From contig NZ_JACGXS010000003.1 of NCBI RefSeq assembly GCF_014117215.1, positions 283,754 to 347,753 of the forward strand: a stretch of 64,000 bases of DNA, read 5' to 3'. Below are positions 17,264-26,914 of this stretch, piece by piece. The position numbers were made by a program, and so were the translations under genes. Below the pieces are notes generated by a model. It was given only the letters and a program-made list of their open reading frames with translations. It searched no databases and was not told where the DNA came from. Position 1 is the first letter of the stretch. The number at the start of each line of letters is the position of its first letter. The DNA is from Stenotrophomonas tumulicola (GTDB lineage: Bacteria; Pseudomonadota; Gammaproteobacteria; Xanthomonadales; Xanthomonadaceae).

Positions 17264-17290
17264 TTCTTTCAATTCAACAAATTGAAAGAA
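17264..17290. repeat. AT-rich inverted repeat after clpX stop
   Basis: Perfect 11-bp arms ttctttcaatt / aattgaaagaa with a CAACA loop, directly adjoining the clpX stop codon. It is unusually AT-rich for this window; it may protect the 3' end or bind a regulator. Confidence 0.5.
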
Positions 17291-18580
<1,290 letters not shown>

Positions 18581-18706
18581 GCTTCGCTTACCCAGTTACC
18601 CCACCCGTGCGACGGGGGTTCAATTCGAGAATAACACAGGGTCCGGAGGGCACCAGCCCTACCCGACCCTGCAAGTCCAGTCGGAAATCCGACCATGTAG
18701 CTGTCA

Positions 18707-19345
18707 TCAACCGGCCTGGATCGACTCATCCGGGCGACGCTCCAGTACCTGGTCGACCAGGCCATAGGCCTGCGCTTCCACCGCACTCTTGAAGTTGTCG
18801 CGCTCGGTATCGCGGGCGATGGTCTCCAGCGACTGGCCGGTATGCCGTGCCAGCACCTCGTTCAGGCGCGCACGCAGGGTCAGGATTTCGCGGGCGTGGA
18901 TGTCGATATCCGTCGCCTGGCCCTGGAAGCCGCCCAGCGGCTGGTGGATCATCACGCGGGAGTTCGGCAGCGCATAGCGCTTGCCGGCCGCACCGGATGC
19001 CAGCAACAGAGCGCCCATCGAGGCCGCCTGACCGATGCAGATGGTGGCCACGTCCGGCTTGATGTATTGCATGGTGTCGTAGATCGCCATGCCGGCCGTG
19101 ACCACGCCACCGGGCGAGTTGATGTAGATGCTGATGTCCTTTTCCGGGTTTTCCGCTTCCAGGAACAGCAGCTGCGCCACCACCACGTTGGCCATGTGAT
19201 CATCGATCGGGCCCACGAGGAAGATCAGGCGCTCCTTCAACAGGCGCGAATAGATGTCGTAGGCGCGCTCGCCACGGGCGGTCTGCTCGACCACCATCGG
19301 AACCAGATTGAGGGCTTTGGTTCGGTTGTCCATATCGTGAGGCAC
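18707..19345 (-). CDS. clpP: ClpP, proteolytic subunit of ClpXP
   Basis: A 212-residue serine peptidase forming the tetradecameric chamber of ClpXP. The triad is Ser109 (GQAASMGA), His134 (MIHQPLGG) and Asp183 (TERDNF). The start may be ATG 19345 or the in-frame ATG at 19333; the N-terminal propeptide is normally removed, leaving the mature protein near LVPMVVEQT. Position between tig and clpX is the standard order. Confidence 0.97.
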   Translation of the reverse strand: MPHDMDNRTKALNLVPMVVEQTARGERAYDIYSRLLKERLIFLVGPIDDHMANVVVAQLLFLEAENPEKDISIYINSPGGVVTAGMAIYDTMQYIKPDVATICIGQAASMGALLLASGAAGKRYALPNSRVMIHQPLGGFQGQATDIDIHAREILTLRARLNEVLARHTGQSLETIARDTERDNFKSAVEAQAYGLVDQVLERRPDESIQAG

Positions 19346-19404
19346 CTATGTAGAGGGAGGAACTACCCCGCACCTTGCGGCACGGGGTCCGACTTCGGCA
19401 TCAC

Positions 19405-20700
19405 TCAGCCGCGGATGGCGTCCTGGAAGGACAGCGTCTCCTCGGTGTGCTGGGCGCGCTCGGCGATCCAGTCGATCACCTGCTCTTCCATCACGCGGTT
19501 CTGCAGACCCGACATGAGCTGGGGGTCATTGCGGTACATCTCAATGACCTGCTCCGGCTCTTCGTAGGTCGAAGCAATCAGGCGCATGGTTTCGTTCAGA
19601 CGCTTCGGCTCCAGCTTCAGGTCGTTGATGCGGGCCACTTCGCCGACCAGCAGGCCAACCAGCACGCGCTTGGCAGCAGCGTCCTTGAAACCTTCGTGGG
19701 CATCGGCCGGCACCTGGCCCGGGTCACGGCCACTGCGGCGGATCTGCTCGACCTGCTGGGCGAGCATGGCGCGGGCCTCGTTCTCGACCAGGCGCGGCGG
19801 CAGTTCGACCGAGGAATAGGCGGCGATCAACTGCTCGCCCACTTCGCGGCGCAGGCGGTTCATCAGCGCGCCCTTCAGTTCGCGCTCCAGGTTGGCGCGG
19901 ATGTCCTTGCGGAACTGCTCCACGTCGCCCGCCTTGACGCCGAAGCTCTTGATGAACGCATCGTCGACTTCCGGCAGGGATTCCTCGGACACTTCGGTGA
20001 CCTTGACCGTGACCTGCACGGTCTTGCCGGCCAGCGCTTCAACGCGCCAATCCGCCGGAAAATCGACGTCCAGGGTCTTTTCCTCACCCTTTGCCAGGCC
20101 GACCAGCGCCTTTTCGATGGTTTCGAACATCATGTTCTGGCCGACGATGATCGTGCCCTTTTCGGTCCCTTCAGCCGGCAGGCGTTCGTCGCCGGCCTGC
20201 GAGAAGGTTTCCAGCGCAACCAGGTCACCTTCCTGGGCGCCACGTGCTACCGGCTCCCAGGTGCGGCGCTGCTGGCGCAGGTTCTCGATCATCTGGTCGA
20301 TGTCGGCGTCGCCGATCTCGGCCACGTGACGCACCACGCTCAGCTTGGCAACGTCGATCTCGCCAAATTCCGGCACCAGCTCGACAGTGGCCACGAACGA
20401 CAGATCGCCCTGCTCGCCCGGATCGATGCGGGGGCTGCCGACAACACGCAGATCGTGCTCACGGATCGCGGCATCAAAGGTTTCGCGCAGCAGGCCATCG
20501 ACGGCCTCGCCACGGACCTGGGCCCCGAAGCGCTGCTCGATCACCTTTGCCGGCACCTTCCCCGGGCGGAAGCCCTTGATGCGCGTGGTGCGGGCGATTT
20601 CGCCCAGACGGCCACTGATGTGGGTCTGCAGGCGGTCTTCCGGCAGCGAGAAGCTCAGGCGGCGTTCCAGGTTGCCGGTGGATTCGATCGAAGCTTGCAT
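19405..20700 (-). CDS. tig: Trigger factor
   Basis: A 431-residue ribosome-bound chaperone with prolyl isomerase activity. Order: ribosome-binding domain with the GFRPGKVP signature (near 43-50), FKBP-like PPIase domain around 155-240 and a long helical C-domain. ATG 20700 is chosen over ATG 20715 because GGCAGGAG precedes it and the family begins MQASIES-like. First gene of tig-clpP-clpX-lon, linking folding at the ribosome with degradation. Confidence 0.96.
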   Translation of the reverse strand: MQASIESTGNLERRLSFSLPEDRLQTHISGRLGEIARTTRIKGFRPGKVPAKVIEQRFGAQVRGEAVDGLLRETFDAAIREHDLRVVGSPRIDPGEQGDLSFVATVELVPEFGEIDVAKLSVVRHVAEIGDADIDQMIENLRQQRRTWEPVARGAQEGDLVALETFSQAGDERLPAEGTEKGTIIVGQNMMFETIEKALVGLAKGEEKTLDVDFPADWRVEALAGKTVQVTVKVTEVSEESLPEVDDAFIKSFGVKAGDVEQFRKDIRANLERELKGALMNRLRREVGEQLIAAYSSVELPPRLVENEARAMLAQQVEQIRRSGRDPGQVPADAHEGFKDAAAKRVLVGLLVGEVARINDLKLEPKRLNETMRLIASTYEEPEQVIEMYRNDPQLMSGLQNRVMEEQVIDWIAERAQHTEETLSFQDAIRG

Positions 20701-20890
20701 GTTGACTCCTGCCACCGGCGGCCCCTGGCCACCGGCTCGATGTGATGGACGAAACGGTTGAAGGACGCGGCATCATGGACGCGCATGCCCGCCGCAGCCC
20801 TTTAGTTTGGACGATATCGGGCCACACTGCCAGCGGGGCCGGCCTGGCATCCGCCAGGGGGAAGCCCCCTGTCACGGGCAAGCCGGCCGA

Positions 20891-20975
20891 TGGTGCGAAA
20901 GGCGGGACTCGAACCCGCACGCCTTGCGGCACTGGAACCTAAATCCAGGGCGTCTGCCAATTCCGCCACTTTCGC
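20891..20975 (-). tRNA. tRNA-Leu (TAG)
   Basis: 85-nt class II tRNA with encoded CCA. Acceptor GCGAAAG/CTTTCGC, anticodon stem CTGGA/TCCAG, loop TTTAGGT giving TAG. Confidence 0.95.
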
Positions 20976-21079
20976 AGGGCCGACCTGCGTATTGTCGCAG
21001 GGTACGACTGCCTTTTGGTAGAGCCGGGCCATGTCCCGCAGTGACGCGCCTGGCCCGTCATGACCGGTCGGACAAGAAA

Positions 21080-21108
21080 AAAGCCACCAGGGATTTCCTG
21101 GTGGCTTT
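21080..21108 (-). terminator. Terminator after tRNA-Lys copy 1
   Basis: Stem aaagccaccagg / cctggtggcttt, loop gattt; T-rich tail on the minus strand. Nearly identical to 21282-21308. Confidence 0.85.
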
Positions 21109-21112
21109 CGTC

Positions 21113-21188
21113 TGGTGGGCCGTCAAGGATTCGAACCTTGGACCTATTGATTAAGAGTCAACTGCTCTACCAACTGAGCTAACGGCCC
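21113..21188 (-). tRNA. tRNA-Lys (CTT), copy 1
   Basis: 76 nt with encoded CCA. Acceptor GGGCCGT/ACGGCCC, anticodon loop CTCTTAA giving CTT. Its sequence equals copy 2 at 21314. Confidence 0.96.
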
Positions 21189-21281
21189 GAAATCGGGGGG
21201 CGAATTATGGCCTGGACGCCAACAGGGATGCAAGCACTTTTGAGCGGGGGCGCGGAACCGGAACCCAGCCAGGAAAGAAAA

Positions 21282-21308
21282 AAGCCACCAGGGATTTCCT
21301 GGTGGCTT
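21282..21308 (-). terminator. Terminator after tRNA-Lys copy 2
   Basis: Same stem and loop as 21080-21108 with one or two changed bases at the T-side end, so tRNA and terminator were duplicated together. Confidence 0.85.
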
Positions 21309-21313
21309 CTGTC

Positions 21314-21389
21314 TGGTGGGCCGTCAAGGATTCGAACCTTGGACCTATTGATTAAGAGTCAACTGCTCTACCAACTGAGCTAACGGCCC
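21314..21389 (-). tRNA. tRNA-Lys (CTT), copy 2
   Basis: 76 nt, identical to copy 1, with encoded CCA; part of a tandem duplication with period about 201 bp. Confidence 0.96.
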
Positions 21390-21472
21390 CAAAAACTAGA
21401 CGAATATTCTAACGCGCGATCCGTCCTGCTGCAATGGCCGGTTCGCTTTCGGCAAACCCGCCTGGTAACCAG

Positions 21473-21550
21473 TGGGGTGGCTGAGGGGATTCGAACCCCC
21501 GACCACCGGAATCACAATCCGGTACTCTAACCAACTGAGCTACAGCCACC
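21473..21550 (-). tRNA. tRNA-His (GTG)
   Basis: Acceptor GTGGCTG/CAGCCAC with encoded extra 5' G (21550) opposite C73, and CCA. Anticodon loop TTGTGAT gives GTG. Confidence 0.96.
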
Positions 21551-22016
21551 ACTGAAACACCCATTCCCCTGCTGGAAAGCGGCAGGAAGAACTTCCAATC
21601 TTCTGGACGTGTCATCGAGCAGATGCCCCGACCAAGTCCGACATTTTTACGGAGTCAGGAAGGAAATGCAAGCCTTTCTTCACGCAGAAGATCGCTTGCC
21701 GCATGCGCCGCACTGCCCATGATCACGACCTGCCGCGCCCGCCCAGCAACCAGGCGTTGTCGCCATCCACCCGTGCAGGCGCGCGTTGTCCATCGCGTCC
21801 CGCCATGACGGCAGCCACAGACATCTCCTGCGTCGAAGCGATGCGCAGCAAGCCTTGGCGGCCCTCCTGGCGCACAGGAACCGGCAGGCATCCCCTCCAC
21901 TGCGATTGACCAAAGCAATTGCAGATTCCGGCTAACAACATGACCACCAATCGTCATTTGGAGCCAAGCAGCACGACATGTCAGCTTGGGCCTTCCATGG
22001 TCTGACTTAGTCACGC
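21551..22016. other. Spacer at left edge of phage-like insertion
   Basis: No gene can be supported. One minus-strand frame (21723-21950) starts with a hydrophobic stretch MVVMLLAGICNC that could be a lipoprotein-like leader and ends in a plausible soluble tail, but codon quality is poor and no ribosome binding site stands out. The spacer joins tRNA-His to the insertion. Confidence 0.4.
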
Positions 22017-22439
22017 ATGAACAAGTTTATTCCCGTGCGCATCCGGTCCCAGCTGACGCTGGCCGCGCGATCGAACGTCCGCAGCCCCCTGCCGGAAGTG
22101 GCCAATCGATTGGACCAGACCTTCCATGGCGGTACACCCAACGCGAGCTGGCTGCTGGGCAGGATGATCGCGCAGAGCAACGAACTGGATGCACTGATCA
22201 ACCAACTACGTCGCGAACGACGGATCCTGCCCACCCGGCGGGGACAACCTCACTGGCGTCCGCCGCATTGGCTGGAGGCCACATTGTCACCCGACCTGGT
22301 CCGCGACGAGTACGACGCACTCATCTCTGCCCTCAGTGCGCGACAGGCGGATCTCGGCCGCACCTATATTCCTCTCATGAACGCGGTCTCCACAGGCAAG
22401 CCGGTTCCGATCGCCGTCGCCGCCGTCGTAGTGGCCTAG
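22017..22439 (+). CDS. Hypothetical protein in phage-like insertion
   Basis: A 140-residue protein that I do not recognise. It begins MNKFIPVRIRSQL and contains plausible amphipathic helices (ASWLLGRMIAQSNELDALIN, and LVRDEYDALISALSARQ). It ends in a short Ala/Val-rich tail. The last 150 bp overlap, antisense, the end of the small HTH reading frame at 22287-22685, so one of the two may end earlier or be spurious. No start signal is strong. Confidence 0.45.
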   Translation: MNKFIPVRIRSQLTLAARSNVRSPLPEVANRLDQTFHGGTPNASWLLGRMIAQSNELDALINQLRRERRILPTRRGQPHWRPPHWLEATLSPDLVRDEYDALISALSARQADLGRTYIPLMNAVSTGKPVPIAVAAVVVA

Positions 22440-22685
22440 CTGCCGCCCCCGTTGCCTGGCTGCCACATCGCGACCGCCGCCGTCCGCGGGACCGTGCTGC
22501 GCACGTTGCAGACCGGCCAGCGCGATCAGCGCGGAACCCAGCTCGAACGAGACAAACCTTTGCTTGTTTCGTTTCAACCGGTGGATCGTGGACTGCGACG
22601 TGCCGCAAGCGGCCCCGATACGGGCTTCGGTCCAGCCTGCGTCAACCAAGGTCCGGACAGCGTGTCGAGGGCATGGAAGATTCAT
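22287..22685 (-). CDS. Small HTH protein, Cro-like, divergent from repressor
   Basis: The first ~65 residues look like a genuine phage-type helix-turn-helix: VRTLVDAGWTEARIGAACGT followed by SQSTIHRLKRNKQRF and a helix FELGSALIALAGLQRAQ. The rest (residues 66-132) is Gly/Arg-rich, low quality and antisense to the ORF at 22017, so the true end could be earlier, for example through a frameshift near 22470. It is divergent from the CI-like gene across an AT-rich control region, the classic cro/cI arrangement. Confidence 0.5.
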   Translation of the reverse strand: MNLPCPRHAVRTLVDAGWTEARIGAACGTSQSTIHRLKRNKQRFVSFELGSALIALAGLQRAQHGPADGGGRDVAARQRGRQLGHYDGGDGDRNRLACGDRVHERNIGAAEIRLSRTEGRDECVVLVADQVG

Positions 22686-22738
22686 GCGACGACCCTATTC
22701 CTGAAGTAATAGAAAGTCCAATACATAAATGAACTATG

Positions 22739-22756
22739 CCCCTTTGCTGTAAGGGG
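22739..22756. promoter_or_regulatory. Palindrome masking repressor ribosome binding site
   Basis: Inverted repeat cccctt-tgctgt-aagggg in an AT-rich intergenic region between two divergent HTH genes. Its right arm AAGGGG is the likely Shine-Dalgarno sequence of the gene at 22770. It may be an operator, or an RNA hairpin that hides the ribosome binding site. Confidence 0.4.
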
Positions 22757-22769
22757 AAATAATTCGTAT

Positions 22770-23495
22770 ATGAATAAAGTGACCACCAATCTCCGCCAAC
22801 TGGTGCGTGCACATCCCACCAGCGAGAACGAGCTGTCCCGCAACACCGGCGTACCGCAGCCCACCATCCACCGCATCCTGGCCGGTCGCGTGGCAGATCC
22901 CCGCGACGGCACCCTGCGCCCATTGGCCACATGGTTCGGGGTCACCGTGGAACAACTGAGAACAAGCCTCCCTGGCGAGGACGGCGGCAGCCAGGACCCG
23001 GTGATTTACCCGGTCCGGACCGCCAAGGGCCTTGTGTTGGGTGAGCCCGTGCACGACATCGCGATCAGCGAAGTCCGTGCCAGAACCACCTGCACGGCAG
23101 GCCGCCCTCGGGCAGAGCTGGTCGCGACAGGACAACGCCGTTCCTACCCGACCCACTGGTTTACACAACGCGACGCCGCACCTGCGGACGTGCGACTGAT
23201 GAGAGTGCACGGCGATGGCATGGAGCGGACATTGTTCGACGGCGACCTGGTGGCCGTCATGCTGGGGGCCGACGGTATCGTTGATGGGCGCGTGCACGTC
23301 TTTGCCAGCGGTGGCGGCAGCGAACCGGACGTGAAGATCAAACGGCTGTTCAAGACATCCGATGGCAGGCTGCGCGTAGTCAGCGACAACCCTGACAAAG
23401 CACTGTATCCCGACGAACTGCTGAGCCCGGAGGATATGGCCAATGTACTGGTGATCGGAAGGGCGATCGATCGCTGCGGCCGCGGCGGCCTCTGA
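22770..23495 (+). CDS. CI-like repressor with S24 domain lacking the serine
   Basis: A 241-residue phage-repressor-type protein. The N-terminal XRE-like HTH covers about 15-55 (ENELSRNTGVPQPTIHRILA), followed by a LexA/CI-type S24 domain. In that domain the nucleophile motif normally read GDSME appears as GDGME (residues 148-152), so the catalytic serine is glycine at position 150; the partner lysine seems kept at Lys191 (IKRLFKTSDGR). Such a protein should not self-cleave and so would not respond to RecA in the usual way. It sits between tRNA clusters with a divergent small HTH gene. Confidence 0.85.
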   Translation: MNKVTTNLRQLVRAHPTSENELSRNTGVPQPTIHRILAGRVADPRDGTLRPLATWFGVTVEQLRTSLPGEDGGSQDPVIYPVRTAKGLVLGEPVHDIAISEVRARTTCTAGRPRAELVATGQRRSYPTHWFTQRDAAPADVRLMRVHGDGMERTLFDGDLVAVMLGADGIVDGRVHVFASGGGSEPDVKIKRLFKTSDGRLRVVSDNPDKALYPDELLSPEDMANVLVIGRAIDRCGRGGL

Positions 23496-23522
23496 AACAG
23501 CACAGGCCGCCTGACGATGAAG

Positions 23523-23599
23523 TGGCGCGCCCGACAGGAATCGAACCTGTAACCGCCGGCTTAGAAGGCCGGTGCTCTATCCAGTTGAGCTACGGGCGC
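23523..23599 (-). tRNA. tRNA-Arg (TCT)
   Basis: 77 nt with encoded CCA. Acceptor GCGCCCG/CGGGCGC, anticodon loop TTCTAAG giving TCT. Confidence 0.96.
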
Positions 23600-23641
23600 C
23601 CGAACCGGTTGGACCAACCCGCTCCCCGGAGGGCGACGGAT

Positions 23642-23718
23642 TGGTCGGGGTAGAGGGATTCGAACCCCCGACATCCTGCTCCCAAAGCAGGCGCGCTACC
23701 AGACTGCGCTATACCCCG
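23642..23718 (-). tRNA. tRNA-Pro (TGG)
   Basis: 77 nt with encoded CCA. Acceptor CGGGGTA/TACCCCG, anticodon loop TTTGGGA giving TGG. Confidence 0.96.
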
Positions 23719-23924
23719 GCGATGCATCCTGCCGGGGCCGGGCCCACGAGCAGGCGGGAATTGTGAACAACCGCGCGCCCTTCTGTCAACGCGCAATGTT
23801 GCTGCGCGATGGTTCCGGGGCACGCGCAGATGCGCGATCCCCGGCAGTTGTCGTCACCATCGATCCGCTATGCTGCAGTCAACGGCCGGATGGCCGTCCC
23901 CCCTCTTCCGCATGGAGATCGCAG

Positions 23925-24695
23925 ATGCGCAGCGGCAACCCGGCTCTTTCCGAATCCACCTTCCTTGACCTTGGCAGCGGCACCGTATCGGCCCGCAGCG
24001 ACCAGGCCATGACCCTCAACGGCACCGTCAACAAGACCGGCATCCTGCTGCTGTTGACCGTGCTCACTGCAACGTTCGCCTGGAACCAGGCGCTGGTAGC
24101 CAGCGGAGAGATGGCCGGTACGCTGTCACCGGCCGGCATGGGATACGCGCTCGGCGGCGCCATCGGTGGGCTGGTCCTGGCCTTGATCACCGTGTTCAAG
24201 AAGACCTGGGCCCCGGTCACCGCACCGATGTACGCGCTGGTTGAAGGGCTGTTCCTGGGCGCCATCTCGGCAGTGTTCGAACAGCGCTTCCCCGGCATCG
24301 TGTTCCAGGCGGTGCTGGCCACGTTCGGCACCCTGGTCGCCCTGCTGCTGGCGTACCGCAGCGGCCTGATCAAGGCCACGGAGAACTTCAAGCTGGGCGT
24401 AGTGGCAGCCACCGGTGGCATCGCCCTGCTTTACCTGGCCTCGATCGTGCTCGGCTTTTTCGGCGTGAACGTGCCGGTCATCCACGAAGCCAGCGGCTGG
24501 GGCATCGCCTTCAGCGTGTTCGTGGTGATCGTCGCCGCGCTGAACCTGGTACTGGATTTCGACTTCATCGAAACCGGCGTCGCGCAGGGCGCGCCGAAAT
24601 TCATGGAGTGGTATGGCGCGTTCGGACTGATGGTGACGCTGGTCTGGCTGTACGTGGAATTTCTGCGCCTGCTGGCGAAAATCCAGCAACGCTGA
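23925..24695 (+). CDS. Bax inhibitor-1/YccA family membrane protein
   Basis: A 256-residue inner-membrane protein with about seven hydrophobic segments after a polar N-terminus of ~35 residues. The pattern (GGAIGGLVLALITVFKKTWAP, then MYALVEGLFLGAISAVFE, then LNLVLDFDFIETGVAQGAP) is that of the YccA-like branch. E. coli YccA modulates FtsH; related proteins act as pH-sensitive calcium leaks. The closing DFDFIE acidic residues are conserved in the family. ATG 23925 follows GGAGATC. The exact role here is unknown. Confidence 0.88.
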   Translation: MRSGNPALSESTFLDLGSGTVSARSDQAMTLNGTVNKTGILLLLTVLTATFAWNQALVASGEMAGTLSPAGMGYALGGAIGGLVLALITVFKKTWAPVTAPMYALVEGLFLGAISAVFEQRFPGIVFQAVLATFGTLVALLLAYRSGLIKATENFKLGVVAATGGIALLYLASIVLGFFGVNVPVIHEASGWGIAFSVFVVIVAALNLVLDFDFIETGVAQGAPKFMEWYGAFGLMVTLVWLYVEFLRLLAKIQQR

Positions 24696-24703
24696 GCAGG
24701 CCC

Positions 24704-24782
24704 GGTAGCGCCGGGCCATGCCCGGCGGTTTTCACCGATACGTGCACGATCATTGCTTCGCCGAGCATGGCTCGGCGCTACC
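24704..24782. repeat. SMAG inverted pair
   Basis: Two GTAG-ended palindromes facing each other: ggtagcgccgggccatgccc at 24704 and its diverged inverse ending ggctcggcgctacc at 24782. The pair can fold into one larger hairpin between two convergent genes. Confidence 0.75.
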
Positions 24783-24883
24783 GTGAAGCATCGCGCGGGC
24801 CGCACAGATCGTCGCCGTACCCACCAACGCAACGAGGCGCCCGAAGGCGCCCCGTTGCTACTGCATGACCGTAGCGCTGCCGC

Positions 24884-25888
24884 TTACAGGCGACTGGCGA
24901 TGGCCTGGGCGAAGCCCATGGTGTTGCCGTTGCCGCCGAGATCGCCGGTCAGCGAATCCTTGGCTTCCAGCGTGGCCACGATGGCCTTGCGCAGGCGCTC
25001 GGCATTTTCCGGCTGGCCGATATGGTCCAGCATCTGCGCGGCTGCCAGCAGCAGCGCGCACGGATTGGCCTTGCCCTGGCCGGCGATGTCCGGTGCAGTG
25101 CCGTGCACGGCTTCGAAGATCGCCGCGTTCTCACCGATGTTGGCGCCCGGGGCCAGCCCCAGGCCGCCGACGAGGCCGGCGCACAGGTCGGAGATGATGT
25201 CGCCGAACAGATTGGTGGTGACGATCACGTCGAACTGTTCCGGACGCATCACCAACTGCATGCAGGTGTTGTCGACGATCATTTCCTGGAACTCGATGTC
25301 CGGGTAGTTGGCCGCCACTTCGCGTGCCACGGCCAGGAACAGGCCCGAGGTCGACTTGATGATGTTGGCCTTGTGCACCGCAGTGACCTTCTTGCGGCCG
25401 GTGCTGCGGGCCAGTTCGAAGGCATAGCGCACGATGCGCTCGGAGCCCTTGCGGGTGATGCGGGTACCCGAGAACGCGGTTTCGCCATCGGCCGACACTT
25501 CCTGGCCTTCGGCCAGGTAGGCGCCTTCGGTGTTCTCACGCACCGTGACCAGGTTGACGTTGTCGAAGCGCGACTTGGTGTTCGGGAACGTATGTGCCGG
25601 ACGGACGTTGGCATACAGGTCGAAATGACGACGCAGGCTGACGTTGATCGAGGTGAAGCCACCACCGACCGGCGTGGTCAGCGGGCTCTTCAGTGCAACC
25701 TTGTTGCGCGCGATCGACTCCAGCGTGGAAGCCGGCATCAGGTCGCCGTGCTTTTCCAGCGCGACCAGGCCCGCATCGGCGTCTTCATACTCCAGGCCGA
25801 CGTTGAGCTTGTCGAGGACGTACAGCGTAGCGTCCATGATCTCCGGGCCGATGCCGTCGCCGCGGATGACCGTGATTTTCTGCGTCAT
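24884..25888 (-). CDS. NAD-dependent isocitrate dehydrogenase
   Basis: A 334-residue decarboxylating dehydrogenase of the isocitrate/isopropylmalate family, converting isocitrate to 2-oxoglutarate in the TCA cycle. Substrate and metal motifs are GGGFTSINVSLRR, RENTEGAYLAEG, KANIIK and TTNLFGDIISDLCAG. The length and sequence match the short NAD-type enzymes of xanthomonads rather than the 416-residue NADP-type Icd of E. coli. A homoisocitrate or isopropylmalate role is less likely because no lysine or leucine genes are adjacent. Single-gene unit between two SMAG pairs. Confidence 0.88.
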   Translation of the reverse strand: MTQKITVIRGDGIGPEIMDATLYVLDKLNVGLEYEDADAGLVALEKHGDLMPASTLESIARNKVALKSPLTTPVGGGFTSINVSLRRHFDLYANVRPAHTFPNTKSRFDNVNLVTVRENTEGAYLAEGQEVSADGETAFSGTRITRKGSERIVRYAFELARSTGRKKVTAVHKANIIKSTSGLFLAVAREVAANYPDIEFQEMIVDNTCMQLVMRPEQFDVIVTTNLFGDIISDLCAGLVGGLGLAPGANIGENAAIFEAVHGTAPDIAGQGKANPCALLLAAAQMLDHIGQPENAERLRKAIVATLEAKDSLTGDLGGNGNTMGFAQAIASRL

Positions 25889-26010
25889 TGATCGATATTC
25901 CGAACAGGGGGAAAAGCGCCGTCCGGGGGTGCCCGGAGCGCCGGCGCGAGGGAAGTTTCACCCGCAATTATGCCTGAGCCGGGGCCGAGGTCCCAAATAG
26001 ACCATGGTCC

Positions 26011-26087
26011 GGTAGCGCCGGGCCATGCCCGGCGGCGGGTACCATGAGATCTGAACGAAGAACCGCCGAGCATGGCTCGGCGCTACC
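26011..26087. repeat. SMAG inverted pair
   Basis: ggtagcgccgggccatgccc at 26011 faces gagcatggctcggcgctacc ending at 26087, with about 30 bp between. It separates the isocitrate dehydrogenase promoter side from the end of the AhpD-like gene. Confidence 0.75.
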
Positions 26088-26093
26088 AACCGG

Positions 26094-26480
26094 TCAGTGT
26101 TCGTGCGCGTCGGGGGCTTCGGCGCCGGCTTCGAGCTGGTCCAGGAAATCCACCGCGCGACGCAGGTGCGGGATCACGATCGACCCACCAACCACCAGCC
26201 CGACCGAGAACGTCTCGAAGAACTCGTCACGGTTCACGCCGGCTTGCTTGCACTGTGCTACGTGGTAACTGATGCAGTCGTCGCAGCGCAGCACCAGCGA
26301 GGCCACCAGGCCCAGCAGCTCCTTGGTCTTCACGTCCAGCGCACCGGCCTGGTAGGTCTGCGTGTCCAGCGCGAAGAAGCGCCGCACCACCTGGTTGGGC
26401 TCGGCCAGGATCCGCTCGTTCATCTTCTTGCGGTAGGCATTGAACTCGGCCAGGCGATCGCTCTCGTCAGCTCCGCTCAT
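26094..26480 (-). CDS. AhpD-like carboxymuconolactone decarboxylase family
   Basis: A 128-residue alkylhydroperoxidase-like protein. The redox motif LRCDDCISYHVAQC (Cys66, Cys69, His73) is the AhpD CxxC...H site, so peroxidase or disulfide-exchange chemistry is more likely than lactone decarboxylation. It overlaps the glutaredoxin gene by 4 bp, which supports a joint thiol-redox function. The C-terminus is acidic and His-rich (DAHEH). Confidence 0.85.
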   Translation of the reverse strand: MSGADESDRLAEFNAYRKKMNERILAEPNQVVRRFFALDTQTYQAGALDVKTKELLGLVASLVLRCDDCISYHVAQCKQAGVNRDEFFETFSVGLVVGGSIVIPHLRRAVDFLDQLEAGAEAPDAHEH

Positions 26481-26773
26481 GCCTGCGCCTGCCCAGCCAG
26501 CAGCGGCTCCAGGCGGCCTTCACGGTGCATGGCGATCAGGTCGTCATAACCCCCCACGTGGACGTCTCCAACGAAGATCTGCGGCACGCTGGTACGCCGG
26601 GTCAGCGCCATCATCTTCTCGCGCTCGGCCGGGTCCAGGTCGATGCGGACTTCCGTCCATTGCTGGCCTTTGCTCTTCAGGAAATTCTTGGCCGCCACGC
26701 AGTACGGGCACACGGCGGTGGAATAGATGGTGATGGCGGGGGTGCCACCAGCAGAGGGATCAATCTGGCTCAC
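26477..26773 (-). CDS. Glutaredoxin
   Basis: A 98-residue dithiol glutaredoxin with the active site VCPYCVAA (Cys22, Cys25), the cis-Pro motif TSVPQIFVGD and the glutathione-binding GGYDDL. It reduces protein disulfides with glutathione. A GTG at 26773 is preferred as start because GTGGAG lies upstream and the protein then has the usual length; an ATG at 26848 would add an unlikely 25 residues. Translationally coupled to the AhpD-like gene. Confidence 0.9.
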   Translation of the reverse strand: MSQIDPSAGGTPAITIYSTAVCPYCVAAKNFLKSKGQQWTEVRIDLDPAEREKMMALTRRTSVPQIFVGDVHVGGYDDLIAMHREGRLEPLLAGQAQA

Positions 26774-26914
26774 GGGAAACTCCACGACGGAACGACGGTC
26801 TGTATATGGTAGCCGTGCGCTGGAATTTCCATGCCATGGCCGCAACACTGTGGATTAACGATAGGTTTCCCCGCCGCCTGCCACGCTGCGGGATGCTGCC
26901 CGAGGAACGACTGC

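Noticed and set aside
21723..21950. 75-codon minus-strand frame with a lipobox-like start
   Set aside because: No ribosome binding site, poor codon pattern and no homologue that I know; kept only as a note in the spacer entry.
22744..22772. TTGCTG-N17-TATATG as promoter of the CI-like gene
   Set aside because: The -10 box would overlap the ATG, putting the transcription start inside the gene; spacing match is probably chance.
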